Below, piece by piece: positions 24,373-35,700 of a stretch of DNA of 64,000 nt. The number at the start of each line of letters is the position of its first letter. Position 1 is the stretch's first letter. This stretch comes from Craterostigma plantagineum (lineage: Eukaryota > Streptophyta > Magnoliopsida > Lamiales > Linderniaceae), in assembly GCA_027422505.1 (NCBI GenBank), contig JAPQWV010000727.1:62001-126000 (forward strand), read 5' to 3'. The notes beneath the pieces are model-generated. The model worked only from the letters and a program-made list of their open reading frames with translations. It searched no databases and was not told the origin of the DNA. The translations under genes were made by a program, and so were the position numbers.

Positions 24373-25631
24373 ATGTCTACCACGAATGACATCTCAACAG
24401 TGGACTCCGACACCAGGCCTCCGATGCTGCGACAAGGCGACTACAGCATATGGACAAACCGATTCGTCACGTTCATCAGGAACAAAGGTGCACCACTTTC
24501 TCAATACCTTCTGGACTCCATCTTCAATGGTCCAGCACAGTTCTGGACGATCATCCCTGCACAGCCAAACGCAAACCCTCCCATGGATGAACGCCGCACT
24601 CCAAGAGGTCCCATCAATGAGGATGAACATGCTCGCCTACATGCCGATGAAACTGCCAAAGGATATCTCTTCCAGGCTATGGGAAACGAGGTCTACGCTC
24701 ACATTGAGTGCTGCACAACTGCTAAGGAAATATGGGATGAACTCGTGGAAATTATGGCAGGCACAACTGAGAGTGCTCAAGGGAGGAAATCAGCATGTCT
24801 CTCGCAGTATGAACACTTCACAGGCCTATGAAGGAGAGGAACTGCGTGACACATACCTCCGATACTTGAAGGTCATCAATGAACTCAAGAAAGCCAGGAT
24901 CTCGAGGGACAAATTCGATATCAACAACCGCTTCCTTGGTAGCCTCAAACCACATTGGGGCAATGCAATCGTGATGATTATTCAGAGTAAGGACCTCTCC
25001 AACACTTCCATCCATGCTCTCTATGACAGTCTGTCTGCCTATGCTCCTTACGTGCAACCTCAGTCCACCAACACTCGAGTCGACCCACTGGCCCTCCTCT
25101 CGAACAAGACCAATGAACGATCTTCCGCCACAAAGACCAAACAGAACAAAGGGAAGCTACCAGCTGCTATATCTGACTCCTCTTCAGGATCCGAAGCTGA
25201 TACAGAATCTGATGAAGATGTTCGTGATCTACGCAAACAACTGGCAATGCTCACAAAGATGGTCTCAAAGAAGATCGGGAAAAAAATCCTCATCCTCCTC
25301 CAATCGCCAAAGAACCTTTAGCGGCACCAAAAAGACCACCCCCACAGAGGAAGCCAAGCCGAAAAAGAAAGAGGAGGAATCAGCACCTCAGAAGTCTGTG
25401 AAGTGCTTTCGATGTGGAAAGTCAGGCCACTTTGCCAAGGAATGCCACGCACCACGCGTCAAGGACTCTGGCTATTACAACCGTAAGGCCAGATTGACCC
25501 GCAAAATGGAAAGTGGGAAAGTTCTCCTCACCGAATAGGCTGAGTGGGTGAACGACACTTCAGAAGACGAGGAGCCTAAGGATGAAGATTGCTGCATGGC
25601 AAGGCTGGTCGAACATGACGAGGACGAATAG
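24373..25631 (+). pseudogene. gag: gag of copy D, two frameshifts and two stops
   Basis: Gag would form the virus-like particle and bind the element RNA. Frame 1 from ATG 24373 gives the capsid-like N-terminus (MLRQGDYSIWTNRFVTFIRN, then AKEIWDELVEIMAGT), typical of the plant copia Gag domain. At about 24828 the homology moves to frame 2 (EELRDTYLRYLKVINELKKA, ALYDSLSAYAPYV). At the A7 run 25280-25286 it moves to frame 3, which carries one CCHC zinc knuckle, CFRCGKSGHFAKEC, at 25404-25445. Frame 3 then meets TAG at 25536-25538 and TAG at 25629-25631 and stays open afterwards into the next ORF. The acidic stretch between the two stops (DTSEDEEPKDEDCCMARL) looks coding, so both are probably nonsense mutations, not natural ends. 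Confidence 0.88.
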
Positions 25632-27164
25632 ATGGTTGACATCGGTGAGAACACAGCTAAGACTCCCACCAACGCCGAGTCTGAGGTACGAATCTCACAA
25701 CTCGATGATGTGTTTAATCACCGACACACCATTAAGAAACCCACTGTAGACGCTAGGGATTATGATGAACTTAAGCTAAAATTTGAAAACAACTATGCCT
25801 TACATAGTTTAAAAGTAGAAGAGCTCGCTTGTGCAAACGAACGTCTTATGGCCTCTGAAGCGTTGGTCAAACGTCTGCAAAGCAAGAACAAACAAAGTGA
25901 GACTAAGGTTAAGGAAACTACACTAGCCATCAGTTCATGTGAAACTTCTCGCCTCCTAACGGCCTCCCAATATGAACTGCTTACAAAGGAAAGAGTTAGG
26001 CTATACCAAAAGGTGAAAGAACTGGAAGAGCAACTTCACCTTAGAAAAAAGGCCGCACACATCTTATGCCTATTGAACCAACCAGTTGAAACAGAATTCT
26101 ACGACGCCCGGATGGGAATCGGCCTGGCCAGCAACTGCGATCCAACGCCGCTAATTGTTAAAAGGTATAACATGTACAGTACATCATTCCTACAGACGAG
26201 GAAGGGTACTCCCTCACAGCTCATGCCGTTTGTAAGATCCTCCTCCGTTGTCCTTTCGGAAGAAAAGAGGGAGCAGAACATTCTCTGGGCAGAAATCGCA
26301 TACGACTACGCAGAATTGAACACTAGCTACAAGACTAAAAAGCCTTCACTCACTGAGGACATCAAATCTCAGTTCCCAACCGAAGAACAGGAAATTGCTT
26401 TTCGAGAAGCACTTTCTCGCATCTATGTCCCAGAGAAACTTCTGATCATAGCAGAACTAGAACGAACCATAGAAGTAGAGCGGAAAGCCTTTCCTAAAGA
26501 GCGAGAAGATCTACTTAACAAAATCTTTACCCTAGAGCAATTTCACAATACGAACAAACCTTCTACGTCGAGTCAAGTACCCGATTCTCAAACATGTAAA
26601 TGTAAGAGGACGGCGAAGATAACTCCCGAAGCTGACACATGTTCTAACACTAACTCACGTATTCTTATGGATATAGGGAATGTGAGTTCGACGTCTCTGG
26701 AAGGGAGTTCGTATGAAATAAAGGAGAACCCGCTCTTCGATGACAAGAAGAAAAGACCATCCTATATTCGTCTTTCCTCTCTATGTACTGAATCCCAATA
26801 TCCTAAGGTCGTAGACAATCACGTTGCCAAAACTTATCTTTCTTTTACCAAGCTTATGTCTATGTGCTGCTGCAATGACTTTGTTCTCCCACTCTTTCAT
26901 GAAAATGAAACACATGAACACGCAACACTCCGACCACGCAAGCGAACCTCCTCTACGACGCCTTTGAATTCTCCCATCTCGCCTAAACCTAAGGTTAAGC
27001 GAAAACGTCTCTCGTCGTCAAACGCAAACTCACCTACTGCTCGCAAGCCAAAGGTGACCACAACCGAAGCACGAAAACAACAACCACATCCCCCACGCCA
27101 ATTCATGTATAAGGCGCCATACATGCAAGCACAAGTTAGGAAAATATGGGTTAGAAAACCATAA
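25632..27164 (+). CDS. Linker protein between gag and protease (coiled-coil-like), in frame with the zinc knuckle
   Basis: A 510-codon open stretch in frame 3, continuous with the last part of gag except for the two TAG codons. The N-terminal third is rich in Glu, Lys and Leu (KLKFENNYALHSLKVEELAC, LYQKVKELEEQLHLRKKAAH) and looks helical. A middle block, with SQLMPFV and IAYDYAELNTSYKT, is matched by copy C (GQLMPFV, CDYTELNNSYKT). The C-terminal third is basic and Ser/Thr/Pro-rich and ends VRKIWVRKP, like the IWVPK-type motifs I remember just before protease in Sireviruses. It is probably the C-terminal part of Gag or a Gag-Pol spacer. No enzymatic motif is seen. The ATG at 25632 need not be a real start. 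Confidence 0.7.
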   Translation: MVDIGENTAKTPTNAESEVRISQLDDVFNHRHTIKKPTVDARDYDELKLKFENNYALHSLKVEELACANERLMASEALVKRLQSKNKQSETKVKETTLAISSCETSRLLTASQYELLTKERVRLYQKVKELEEQLHLRKKAAHILCLLNQPVETEFYDARMGIGLASNCDPTPLIVKRYNMYSTSFLQTRKGTPSQLMPFVRSSSVVLSEEKREQNILWAEIAYDYAELNTSYKTKKPSLTEDIKSQFPTEEQEIAFREALSRIYVPEKLLIIAELERTIEVERKAFPKEREDLLNKIFTLEQFHNTNKPSTSSQVPDSQTCKCKRTAKITPEADTCSNTNSRILMDIGNVSSTSLEGSSYEIKENPLFDDKKKRPSYIRLSSLCTESQYPKVVDNHVAKTYLSFTKLMSMCCCNDFVLPLFHENETHEHATLRPRKRTSSTTPLNSPISPKPKVKRKRLSSSNANSPTARKPKVTTTEARKQQPHPPRQFMYKAPYMQAQVRKIWVRKP

Positions 27165-27316
27165 TCCCACCTCATCAAACAAATGACAAAGGGAAAGCTA
27201 AATTAGAACCGACACAATCTGATTTAGAAACCACATTTCCCATTAAGCGCATGAAAATTTTACTTGTATCACAAGATGGTCCCGTCCGTAAACGGGGACC
27301 CAATGTTTGCTGATGA
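27165..27316 (+). other. Gag-pol junction of copy D
   Basis: About 150 bases with stops in the linker frame (3), ending in GATGATTGCAG followed directly by the protease frame (2). The bases TTGCAGGTCTGTCATGTGTGG are nearly identical to the equivalent place in copy C (around 58521). The junction requires a frame change in D but only readthrough of one TGA in C, so D may have an extra indel here. Confidence 0.55.
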
Positions 27317-30300
27317 TTGCAGGTCTGTCATGTGTGGTATCTAGACTCGGGTTGCTCCACACACATGACGGGGAACAAGGAGCTGTTGAGCAACTTCTCC
27401 GAGCGCTATCTCGGAAGGGTCTCCTTCGGAAACAGTCAAATGGCGCCAATTCTCGGAACTGGTGATCTCGTCCATGACAAACTGACGATTAAGGGCATCT
27501 CTTATGTCGAGGGTTTGAGCTACAATCTCTTCAGCATTGGTCGTTTCTGCGACAAAGGATACAAGGTTCTTTTCGAACCTGACATCTGCAGCATTATAGA
27601 TGCCTCAGGACAACCTCTTCTTTCTGGAACGCGCACGTCTCACCTTTACATACTCAATCTTACGACTTCTCGACCAATATGCCTTCTCTCTCGAGCCGCA
27701 CCCAAGTTGAACGATCTATGGCACCGGCGTCTTTCACATCACAATTTCAAGACCATCAACAAACTGCGTCAGAATAAACTCGTCAACGGTCTACCCCAAT
27801 TGACATATCATAAGGAACACCTCTGCTCTGCCTGTGAATTGGGGAAGATGAAGCGATCGTCTCACATCTCCAAGGAAACACCGTCCTCTAAGCTCATCCT
27901 TGAGCTCTTACACATGGATCTATGTGGCCCAATGCCTACGGCTACACTCGGAGGAAGACGGTACATTCTTGTGATTGTCGACGACTTCTCACGCTATACG
28001 TGGACGAAACTCGTTCGCACAAAGGATTAAGTTCCTGATTTAATCTTCGAGTTTGTTGTTACGTCCCAAACTCTTCATCAACAGAAAGTTCGGATTATCA
28101 GAACTGACAACGGGACTGAGTTTAAGAACAAGAAGCTCAATGATTTCTATGCCACTCAAGGCATCACCCAGCAGTTCTCAGCTGTGAAGACCCCGGAACA
28201 GAATGGTGTCGTTGAGCGTAAGAATAGGACACTAGTTGAAGCAGCTAGGACTCTCCTCATCCAATCCGGCCTTCCTCACTCTCTTCGGGGCGAAGCTATT
28301 CAAACGGCTTGCAACACGCAGAACCGGGCTTCTATCCACAAGAGATTCAACCGCACCCCATACGAGATGCTGAATAACCGGCGTATCCCAGATATATCTT
28401 ATCTAAGGGTCTTCGGTTGCCGATGTTTTGTTGCCAATGATCGCCAACATCTTGGGAAGCTTGATCCAAAAGCACTCAAAGGAATCTTTGTTGGATATTC
28501 GCTGAACTCGAAGGCATACAGTGTCTATCTTAAGGAGAAACGATCTGTCATTGAGAGCACAAATGTCACCTTTGACGAAAGCGAAGGCGACCTCATGGCT
28601 TCTGCTCATATCAGACCAGAACCAGGTCTTCTACAGTCGTTGACAAAAGGTCAACTTTCAACGACGGGAACTTCCTCATCTGAGGGCAATTCTGGTGAAC
28701 TGGATCTCGACCTGCTATTCGAGTTCTTTTATCCAGTCCCCAAGAATCCCGTCGCCACCACTCAAACTACCGCTGCACACACCCCACCTACACCACCAGC
28801 TATCGGCGATGATGTCGTCCCGCCAAATTTGGATGATCTCAATCTCAACGAAGACGACATTTTACCCAACCCTGGGAACATTGCTGATCATGATGCTGAA
28901 CCTTCTCAGTTTACTACGATTGAGATCTCTTCTTCGGACACCGGACCCCAATCTAATGAGCCTCCAACCGATGCAAATGCGGCCAGCTCCTCTCATACCA
29001 ATGTACCACTTTGGGCTCGCTCTCATCCTACAGATCAGATTATTGGGGATCCCACATCTGGTGTTTCGACGCGTTCGGCTACAATGAATGAAAGTCTGTT
29101 TGCTTGCTATCTCAGTCAAGCCGAACCATCACGAGTAGCTGAAGCTCTCAACGATCCTGATTGGCTGATTGCAATGCAGGAGGAACTAAATCAGTTTGAA
29201 CGTTTACAAGTTTGGGAACTCGTACCACGACCTCACAATAGATCCATTATCGGCACAAAGTGGATCTTCAAGAACAAAAAGGATGAAGACGGTGTTGTCA
29301 TCCGCAATAAAGCTAGACTTGTGGCTAAGGGGTACAACCAACAAGAAGGCATCGACTACGATGAAACTTTCGCCCCAGTTGCTAGGATCGAAGCCATACG
29401 AATTTTTCTTGCCTTTGCTGCTCACAAGAACTTTAAAGTCGACCAAATGGACGTGAAGACTGCATTTCTGAATGGATTTCTCAAAGAAGAAGTGTACGTT
29501 GATCAACCTGAAGGGTTCTTGAGCGAAGAGTTTCCTCATCACGTATATCGACTCTACAAGGCCCTCTACGGACTAAAACAGGCTCCCCGAGCTTGGTATG
29601 ACGTCCTTTCAGACTTCCTTGTTCAGTCTGGATTTAACAAAGGATCTCTGGATACAACTCTCTTCACGAAGCGGAGTGGCCCGGACATCATGATTGTACA
29701 GATTTATGTCGATGGCATCATTTTCGGATCGACTGAACCACAAATGTGTGTAGAGTTCGCAGAATTGATGAAAGAGAAATTCAAAATGAGTATGATGGGC
29801 GAGCTGAATTTCTTTCTTGGTCTTCAAGTAAATCAACTCCCCGACGAAATCTTCATCAACCAGTCCAAATACATCCATGACATCTTCGAGAAATATGGCA
29901 TGAAGGATGCTAAGACTGCTGCTACACCTATGTCACCCTCTGGCCGACCCGACGCGGACCCATCTGGTGCTCCCGTTGACCAAACCGTATATCGAGGGAT
30001 AATAGGCTCTCTTCTGTACCTCACTGCTAGTCGACCGGATATCGTTCTCTCGACAGGAATCTGTGCTCGTTTCCAGACTACACCTAAGGAATCCCATCTC
30101 ACTGCTGTCAAAAGGATTCTCCGCTATCTCAAAGGAACACCCAATCTGGATTTGTGGTACCCCACTCGATCGGACTTCAAACTGGTTGGATTCTCTGACT
30201 CGGATTATGTAGGATGCAAGATGGATAGGAAAAGCACCTCTGGAGCTGCACACTTCTTGGGCGGTAAACTCGTGAGTTGGTCGTCTCGAAAACAAAACTG

Positions 30301-30652
30301 TGTCTCAACTTTATCGACGGAGGCAGAATATGTCGCCGCCGCTAGTTGTTGTTCACAGCTTTTGTGGATGAGAACCCAACTACGAGATTTTAATTTTCAT
30401 GTTGATAAAATTCCCATTTATTGTGACTCTAAGAGTGCAATTGCGATGACGAGTAATCCGGTACATCACTCGCGAACGAAACACATAGATATTCGTCACC
30501 ACTTCATCAAAGAACATGTCGAACAAGGGACGATTGAATTGCACTACGTCACAACCGAAGATCAGCTGGCCGACATTTTCACAAAACCGTTGGATGTCAA
30601 ACGATTCCAACACCTTGTGACTATGTTGGGCATGTTGAATATTCAGCTGTGA
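27317..30652 (+). pseudogene. pol: pol of copy D: protease, integrase, reverse transcriptase, RNase H; one stop and a YVDG active site
   Basis: Frame 2 is open from 27317 to 30652 (about 1,110 codons) except for TAA at 28028-28030. In order: aspartic protease with WYLDSGCSTHMTG (DSG at 27344-27352); the GAG-pre-integrase HHCC finger (WHRRLSHHNF and LCSACELGK); the integrase core with catalytic Asp in HMDLCGP, Asp in [10 protein letters not shown] and Glu in [14 protein letters not shown]; an acidic linker; RT with [35 protein letters not shown] and [14 protein letters not shown]; and RNase H with [28 protein letters not shown] and [12 protein letters not shown]. The RT box reads YVDG at 29705-29716 where active enzymes have YVDD, so the enzyme should be dead. 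Copy C has Glu at the position of the TAA (TKDETPS), so the stop is a GAA-to-TAA type change. The listed start is a TTG in a motif shared with copy C; pol is presumably made as a Gag-Pol fusion. Confidence 0.95.
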
Positions 30653-30741
30653 TTAATCAACCCTACATGAACTTTGATAAAGTGTACATATGTCCTTTCA
30701 CTTCATTTCATTCTCTATGTGTCTTCTAAATTATGTCTTTT

Positions 30742-30818
30742 GAGGGGGAGTTTTCGATTAAGGGGGAGCTTCTGATTTTTGCATTATTTAAAAATGGAGT
30801 TTTCGATTAAGGGGGAGT
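30742..30818 (+). other. Cluster of three polypurine boxes after pol
   Basis: GAGGGGGAG (about 30742), AAGGGGGAGC (about 30759) and AAGGGGGAGTC (about 30809) sit within 80 bases of each other, and the segment GGAGTTTTCGATTAAGGGGG is itself directly repeated. Multiple purine tracts downstream of pol are a known Sirevirus feature. Here they lie 5.6 kb before the true 3' LTR, so the third ORF and its non-coding DNA are placed between them and the working tract at 36413. Confidence 0.75.
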
Positions 30819-32728
30819 CTCTGATTTTGCCTATTGAAAAATAAATAAAAATAAAAATAAAAATTTGGGTTGAAATTTTAAATTTCTGGTCAAACAGAGT
30901 CAAAATTGGACAATTGAACTTCAATTGGACCCAATTTTGACCAAGTCCGCAAAAATCAGATCTGGATCCAATTTTGACCAAGCCCACGAATTTCGGCCCA
31001 TTAACTAAAAAATTTCGCATGAACAGTAACAAAACCCCTAAAACCCCAAAACCCTTAACGTTTTTCACAATCTTACAAATACCAGAGAAAATTTCAAAAA
31101 TTTCGCACCCCTTTTCAAAAATTTCTCAAAAACCCTCGCAGTCGTCGTCGTCCTCAAATCTGCATTCAAAATCCGTTTATCTGCATTCTCCGACGTCAAA
31201 ATCAGCTTTTCGGTATGAATACATCGCAAATAACTGCTTCTCGTTCAATTTAATCCAGTTTCTGCCCCGTTTAGTTATTTTTTTACGTTTAAATTAATTT
31301 TTTCTCGGCTTTAAATCGGACGCATGTTAGATTTATGATGTTTAAAACCCCCAAATATGCATTGCCCGTCCAATTACGAGTCGATTGAGTCCAGATTATT
31401 GCATTTTGGTTGAGATTTGAGTAGGTCTAAGGCAAAAAATCATTGCGTCGTTTCGAACGTTTTCGCACCATGTTCTTCACCGAGAAAATTTTCAGAAAAA
31501 TTGCTTTAAACGTTAAATTTCGCTGCTACAGTGAGCAAGGTCCCGCGAAATTTTTATCCGAGAAATCTCCAGCGTTAAAATTTTCGCTGCTACAGTGACT
31601 AAGGTCCTGCGAAAACTTTCATCCGAGAATTTACATGTGTTAAAAAATTTTTGCTGCTACAGCATGTGAAGTCCCGCGAAAGTTTATCCGAGAAAATCTT
31701 TTTCCTCACACCAAAACTTTTTCTGCTACAGTGAGTTTTGCCCCGCGAAATTCTCATACACATCACTTCATATTACATATTTTCGCATCTTCACTATTTC
31801 GCAACCACAGTGAACGAAAAAAATTCTCAATACACAAAGCTTTTTCCGTCCGCGAAACTTTCATATAACTTGCGAAAAATTTCTCTGCTTGCGAAAAAAA
31901 TCTTAATATCTTTTGAGAAAATATTTCCACCGAGAAATTTTTTTGGATATCCTTTGAAATTTCATAACTTGCGAAAATTTTCCTTATATGCGAAAATTCA
32001 TGGATAAACTGAATGCGAAATTTCTTTGATACGTGCGAAAATTCACTCTGAATGCAAAATCACTCCAACGTGCGAAAATTTTCCTTATATGCAAAAATTC
32101 ATGGATAGACTGAGTGCGAAATTTCCTTGATATATGCGAAAATTTCTCACGACATGTCTATGTGCTATAACTTGCGAAAATTTCCCAATACATGCGAAAT
32201 CTTACTCTATCTGCGAAAATTTTCTCAGCATGCCTATATATTATAATCTGCGAAACTTTAACACTACATGCGACATGATACACCATCTGCGAAAATTTAA
32301 CAGTACACCATATGCGAAAATTTCGTTCTCATTGAATGCGAAAATTTTAGACAACTTGCGAGACTTCTTAACTTGCGAAAAATTTTCCATGCATACGAAA
32401 TTTTACACAATATACGAAAACTTTCTCGATATGTCTACGTGTTATAATCTGCGAAATTTTCCATTACATGCGAAATTTTACACAAAATGCGAAAATTTTC
32501 TCGACATGTCTATGTGTTATACTTAGCGAAGTTTCTCATCTCATATAAATATCTTCATACCTGAAAATTCTCTAAGTGTTGAAAAATTACGTTTAACTTC
32601 CTAAAAATGTCGATGTTTTCGTTTACAATTTGAGGCTACTTCCATTGTTTCACCCACAACTTATTTATGTCCATGTTCTCGCGATTTAATCCGTACTAAT
32701 CATATTACAATTACTGTCAAGCACAGAT
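30819..32728 (+). other. Non-coding region between pol and third ORF, with motif array and candidate intron
   Basis: No credible gene. From 31440 to 32540 it holds dozens of GCGAAA(A)TTT and CCGAGAA motifs, in places about every 20 bases, with a larger unit containing CATGTCTATGTG repeated at about 32150, 32430 and 32500. A 5' splice-like site (TTTTCG, then GTATGAAT) lies at 31213 after a CT-rich, 5'UTR-like stretch, and a 3' splice-like site ends at 32726 (TACTAAT at 32694-32700, then CAAGCACAG). An intron of about 1.5 kb between them would place the third-ORF ATG three bases into the next exon. The intron is an inference; the acceptor is the better supported half because it is conserved in copies B and C. 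Confidence 0.6.
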
Positions 32729-35700
32729 ATGACCGACAGAGATCAAGGTACACTTGAAGCACTTGAGGCGGCTGCAATCCAAAGGGACGTCGCTCGCATC
32801 GAACTCAACACGCTTACCTATGTCCCACCAATCGAGCAGATCTTCCCAACAAGTCAATGGGCGGCCTTGATTCCCAACAATTACATGGTGGACTTGGACA
32901 GCTTTCGGTGCGATGCCCCCATCATTATAGAAATCCTCAAAGGGCACCCACTTCGCCACGCCCTCACTCATGGCGAACCAGAAGCACAAGTTTATCTTCA
33001 ACAATTCTGGCATACGTTGCAGATAGCTGGACCACTCCACCTTGCTAAAACCTTGTCCGCCAAAATCGATCAAGAAACGGTGGTCCTCACTCGCAAGATA
33101 GTCCAAGAAGTACTTCAACTCCCTGTCTACTCACCATACGACCCGCTTGTCCTCAGTGAAGTCACCACCCGCAATCTACCTCAACCCTGGCGAACGCTGT
33201 ACCTGCTGGTGGACAAATGCATGTCAGGGAAGCATGCTGGTCAGGACCGTGGAAACTTTCAAATCCTCACCATCCTAACCAGCATCGCCCACAACCGCAA
33301 GTACAACTACGACGACATCATATGGATGGATCTCGTCTCCATGATCCAATGTCGCGATCGGGAAGTCGCCAAGGGAGTCACAAACCGCTTCGTCCCTTAC
33401 ATGCGGTGGCTCCCAGCTCTCATCAAACATTTCCGCTTGCACTCCACCAACATTCGCATCCGCCCGGCAACAGAACACTTCCTAATCCCCACTGTCGAGA
33501 AGTTCGCCAAGAAAAACACTCCGGCGAAAGATCGACACGCCATGATAATCCCGGACGATGTCCTCGCCTACGCCGACCCGATCAACCTGCACGTCCGAAC
33601 CGTGCCTCCACAGCCTCTTTCCGCGAAAGCCCTCATCCACTATCCACTGTCCCTACGGCGCAGATCAACCCCACTGCTCCTAACCCTGGGACTAGCCAAA
33701 ACCCCACCACCACCTCCAAAAAGTCATCGAGTCGCGCCGCATCCTCTTCCATCTGCGTTCCGAAAAAATGGTCGCGTGAGGATGACGTAAGCCGCCCCAC
33801 GGAGCGTCGATCGAAACAAAAACACGATCGACCTCCTCAGCCACAGATAAGCCGAGCCGAACCCTTAGGTACAGGAGGTGATGTGTTCACCTCCCGAGTA
33901 GAAGACGTGGCATCTGGCTCAACCACGCAAACGACCCCACCAACCCACTTATCTTCCTCTCTACAGGAAGATATTTCATTCCACGAGGAGCCACGTATAC
34001 CATCGACATCCCACTTGGAGATGGTCGATGTTGAAACAAGCAGTCCCTCGCCTCAGACTGCATCCTCTTCATGCACATCGAGTATAGTGCCCTCACTGCC
34101 CATAGTTTCATACGTTTCTAGGACACATACACCTTCTACCGCACTACAGAGTCTTCGTGACTCTGTCAGAACGCTCGGTGATGTCTCTGTGACTGAGAGC
34201 GGAAGACCTAGCACGGCCAACATCACAACAACCGTGAGCCTAGGCCATCATTCGATTGAGTCTGTCTCATCGATGATGCCAACGGGAAGTCTTAGTGACC
34301 CCGTCTTTTCCCGTCCTGTGCAAACGGGCGACCGATCGGCTATATTCTCCTATTCGGTGTCAGTTGGATTTCTTCGTGATTCCAACTTGTTAAATTTACC
34401 CCAATTCGTCACCGAGACCGCGCTAGAGACACGTCTTCAAGAGTTTGCAAAGACTCTTGAGGCGTCAATTCTCGATAAAGTCTATGCGCGTCTCGATGCG
34501 TCCACCATTGATAAAGGCAAAGGTGTGGCCCCGGAGACGCCACCACCCATGCAACATACGAATGCAGACGCTGTTCTCTCCTCCAATTTCCGCCAAGGAG
34601 CTCTTCTACATCCTCAGAGCCCGATTCGAATCAATGACGGAACTTGACGAAGAGGAACAGCAAATGAAGGCCATTATCACTCAACCAATGACTTGCCGTG
34701 CTCAAGGCGAGTCTAGCGGGATCAGGCGCGACGATCAAGACGATGATCAAGATCGCCACGAGGGGGAGAATATGCAGCTAGGCTCACAATCCCAAGGACT
34801 CATGCAATCGACGCCGCCCTCCTCCTCTGGACCTGAAACGACACCCGCAACAGAAACCTCACACCTCACTAGCCAAAAGTCCCACCTTATTTACCCTGAG
34901 CCACTAGCCAAATCACCCTCACCACCACCTACTACCGTCTCCGAAACTCTAATCGTCACATCGGCGTTAGAGACCACCTCCACACAGTCTCCACCCACCA
35001 TCTCGGAACCTCTAACTGTCACATCGACGTTAGAGGCCACCACCACATCTACACCACCCGTTACCCAAATCATCCTCGCCAAAACCATCACCTCAACCGA
35101 ACCACCAGAATCTCCACCACAACCATCCCCACAATCCACAAACTCCTCCGACGCAACACCCTCGCCACCACATAGCCATACCCCTCTCAATATCGATTCC
35201 AACCTGGCTTCCGAGGACGTCTACTGCGCACAGAACGAGATCGAGGCCTACATCTTTAACGATGAATGGCTGTACACACCCGCCGATGCAGTAGCAGCCA
35301 GGAAGTTGGTGGAAAACGCTCGACGTCTGCTAATGGAAGCCTCGCTTACGCTGATCAACACCGCAGACAACGAGAACGGAGAGGAATACGACGCTGAACC
35401 TGCCGAGCTCGAGAACATCCTACAATTCCAAGCGCAGCAAACTGAGGCTCCCGCTGCTCAAACGGATGTGCCCACGGTGGATATACCGGAAGCACCGTGG
35501 GAAAACAAAAAGATCACTCCGCCATTTCAAGAAGAGATCAGGAAGAAGATCTGGCGGTGCAAGGAGCAGATCATCACGACCTTCGACGAATATGAGCTGA
35601 TGAACATCCAAAATTGGAGCGAGGAAAAGAAGAAGCTCTATCGATGGAGCCTACTTTGCCACAAGTGCACAAAGAGGACGCTATCCGATGAGGAAAACAA

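Noticed and set aside
31035..31060. Telomere-like run (CCCCTAAAACCCCAAAACCC)
   Set aside because: Does not keep the CCCTAAA period and is too short; probably leader composition. A telo-box role in a promoter is possible but unsupported.
30974..31297. 107-codon ORF before the candidate intron of copy D
   Set aside because: Low-complexity Lys/Ser/Pro text in a 5'UTR-like region, not kept in copy C; better read as leader.
32134..32526. 130-codon plus-strand ORF with repeating ENFL and HAKFY words
   Set aside because: The apparent protein repeat is produced by the GCGAAAATTT motif array read in one frame; no homology and no place in the element plan.
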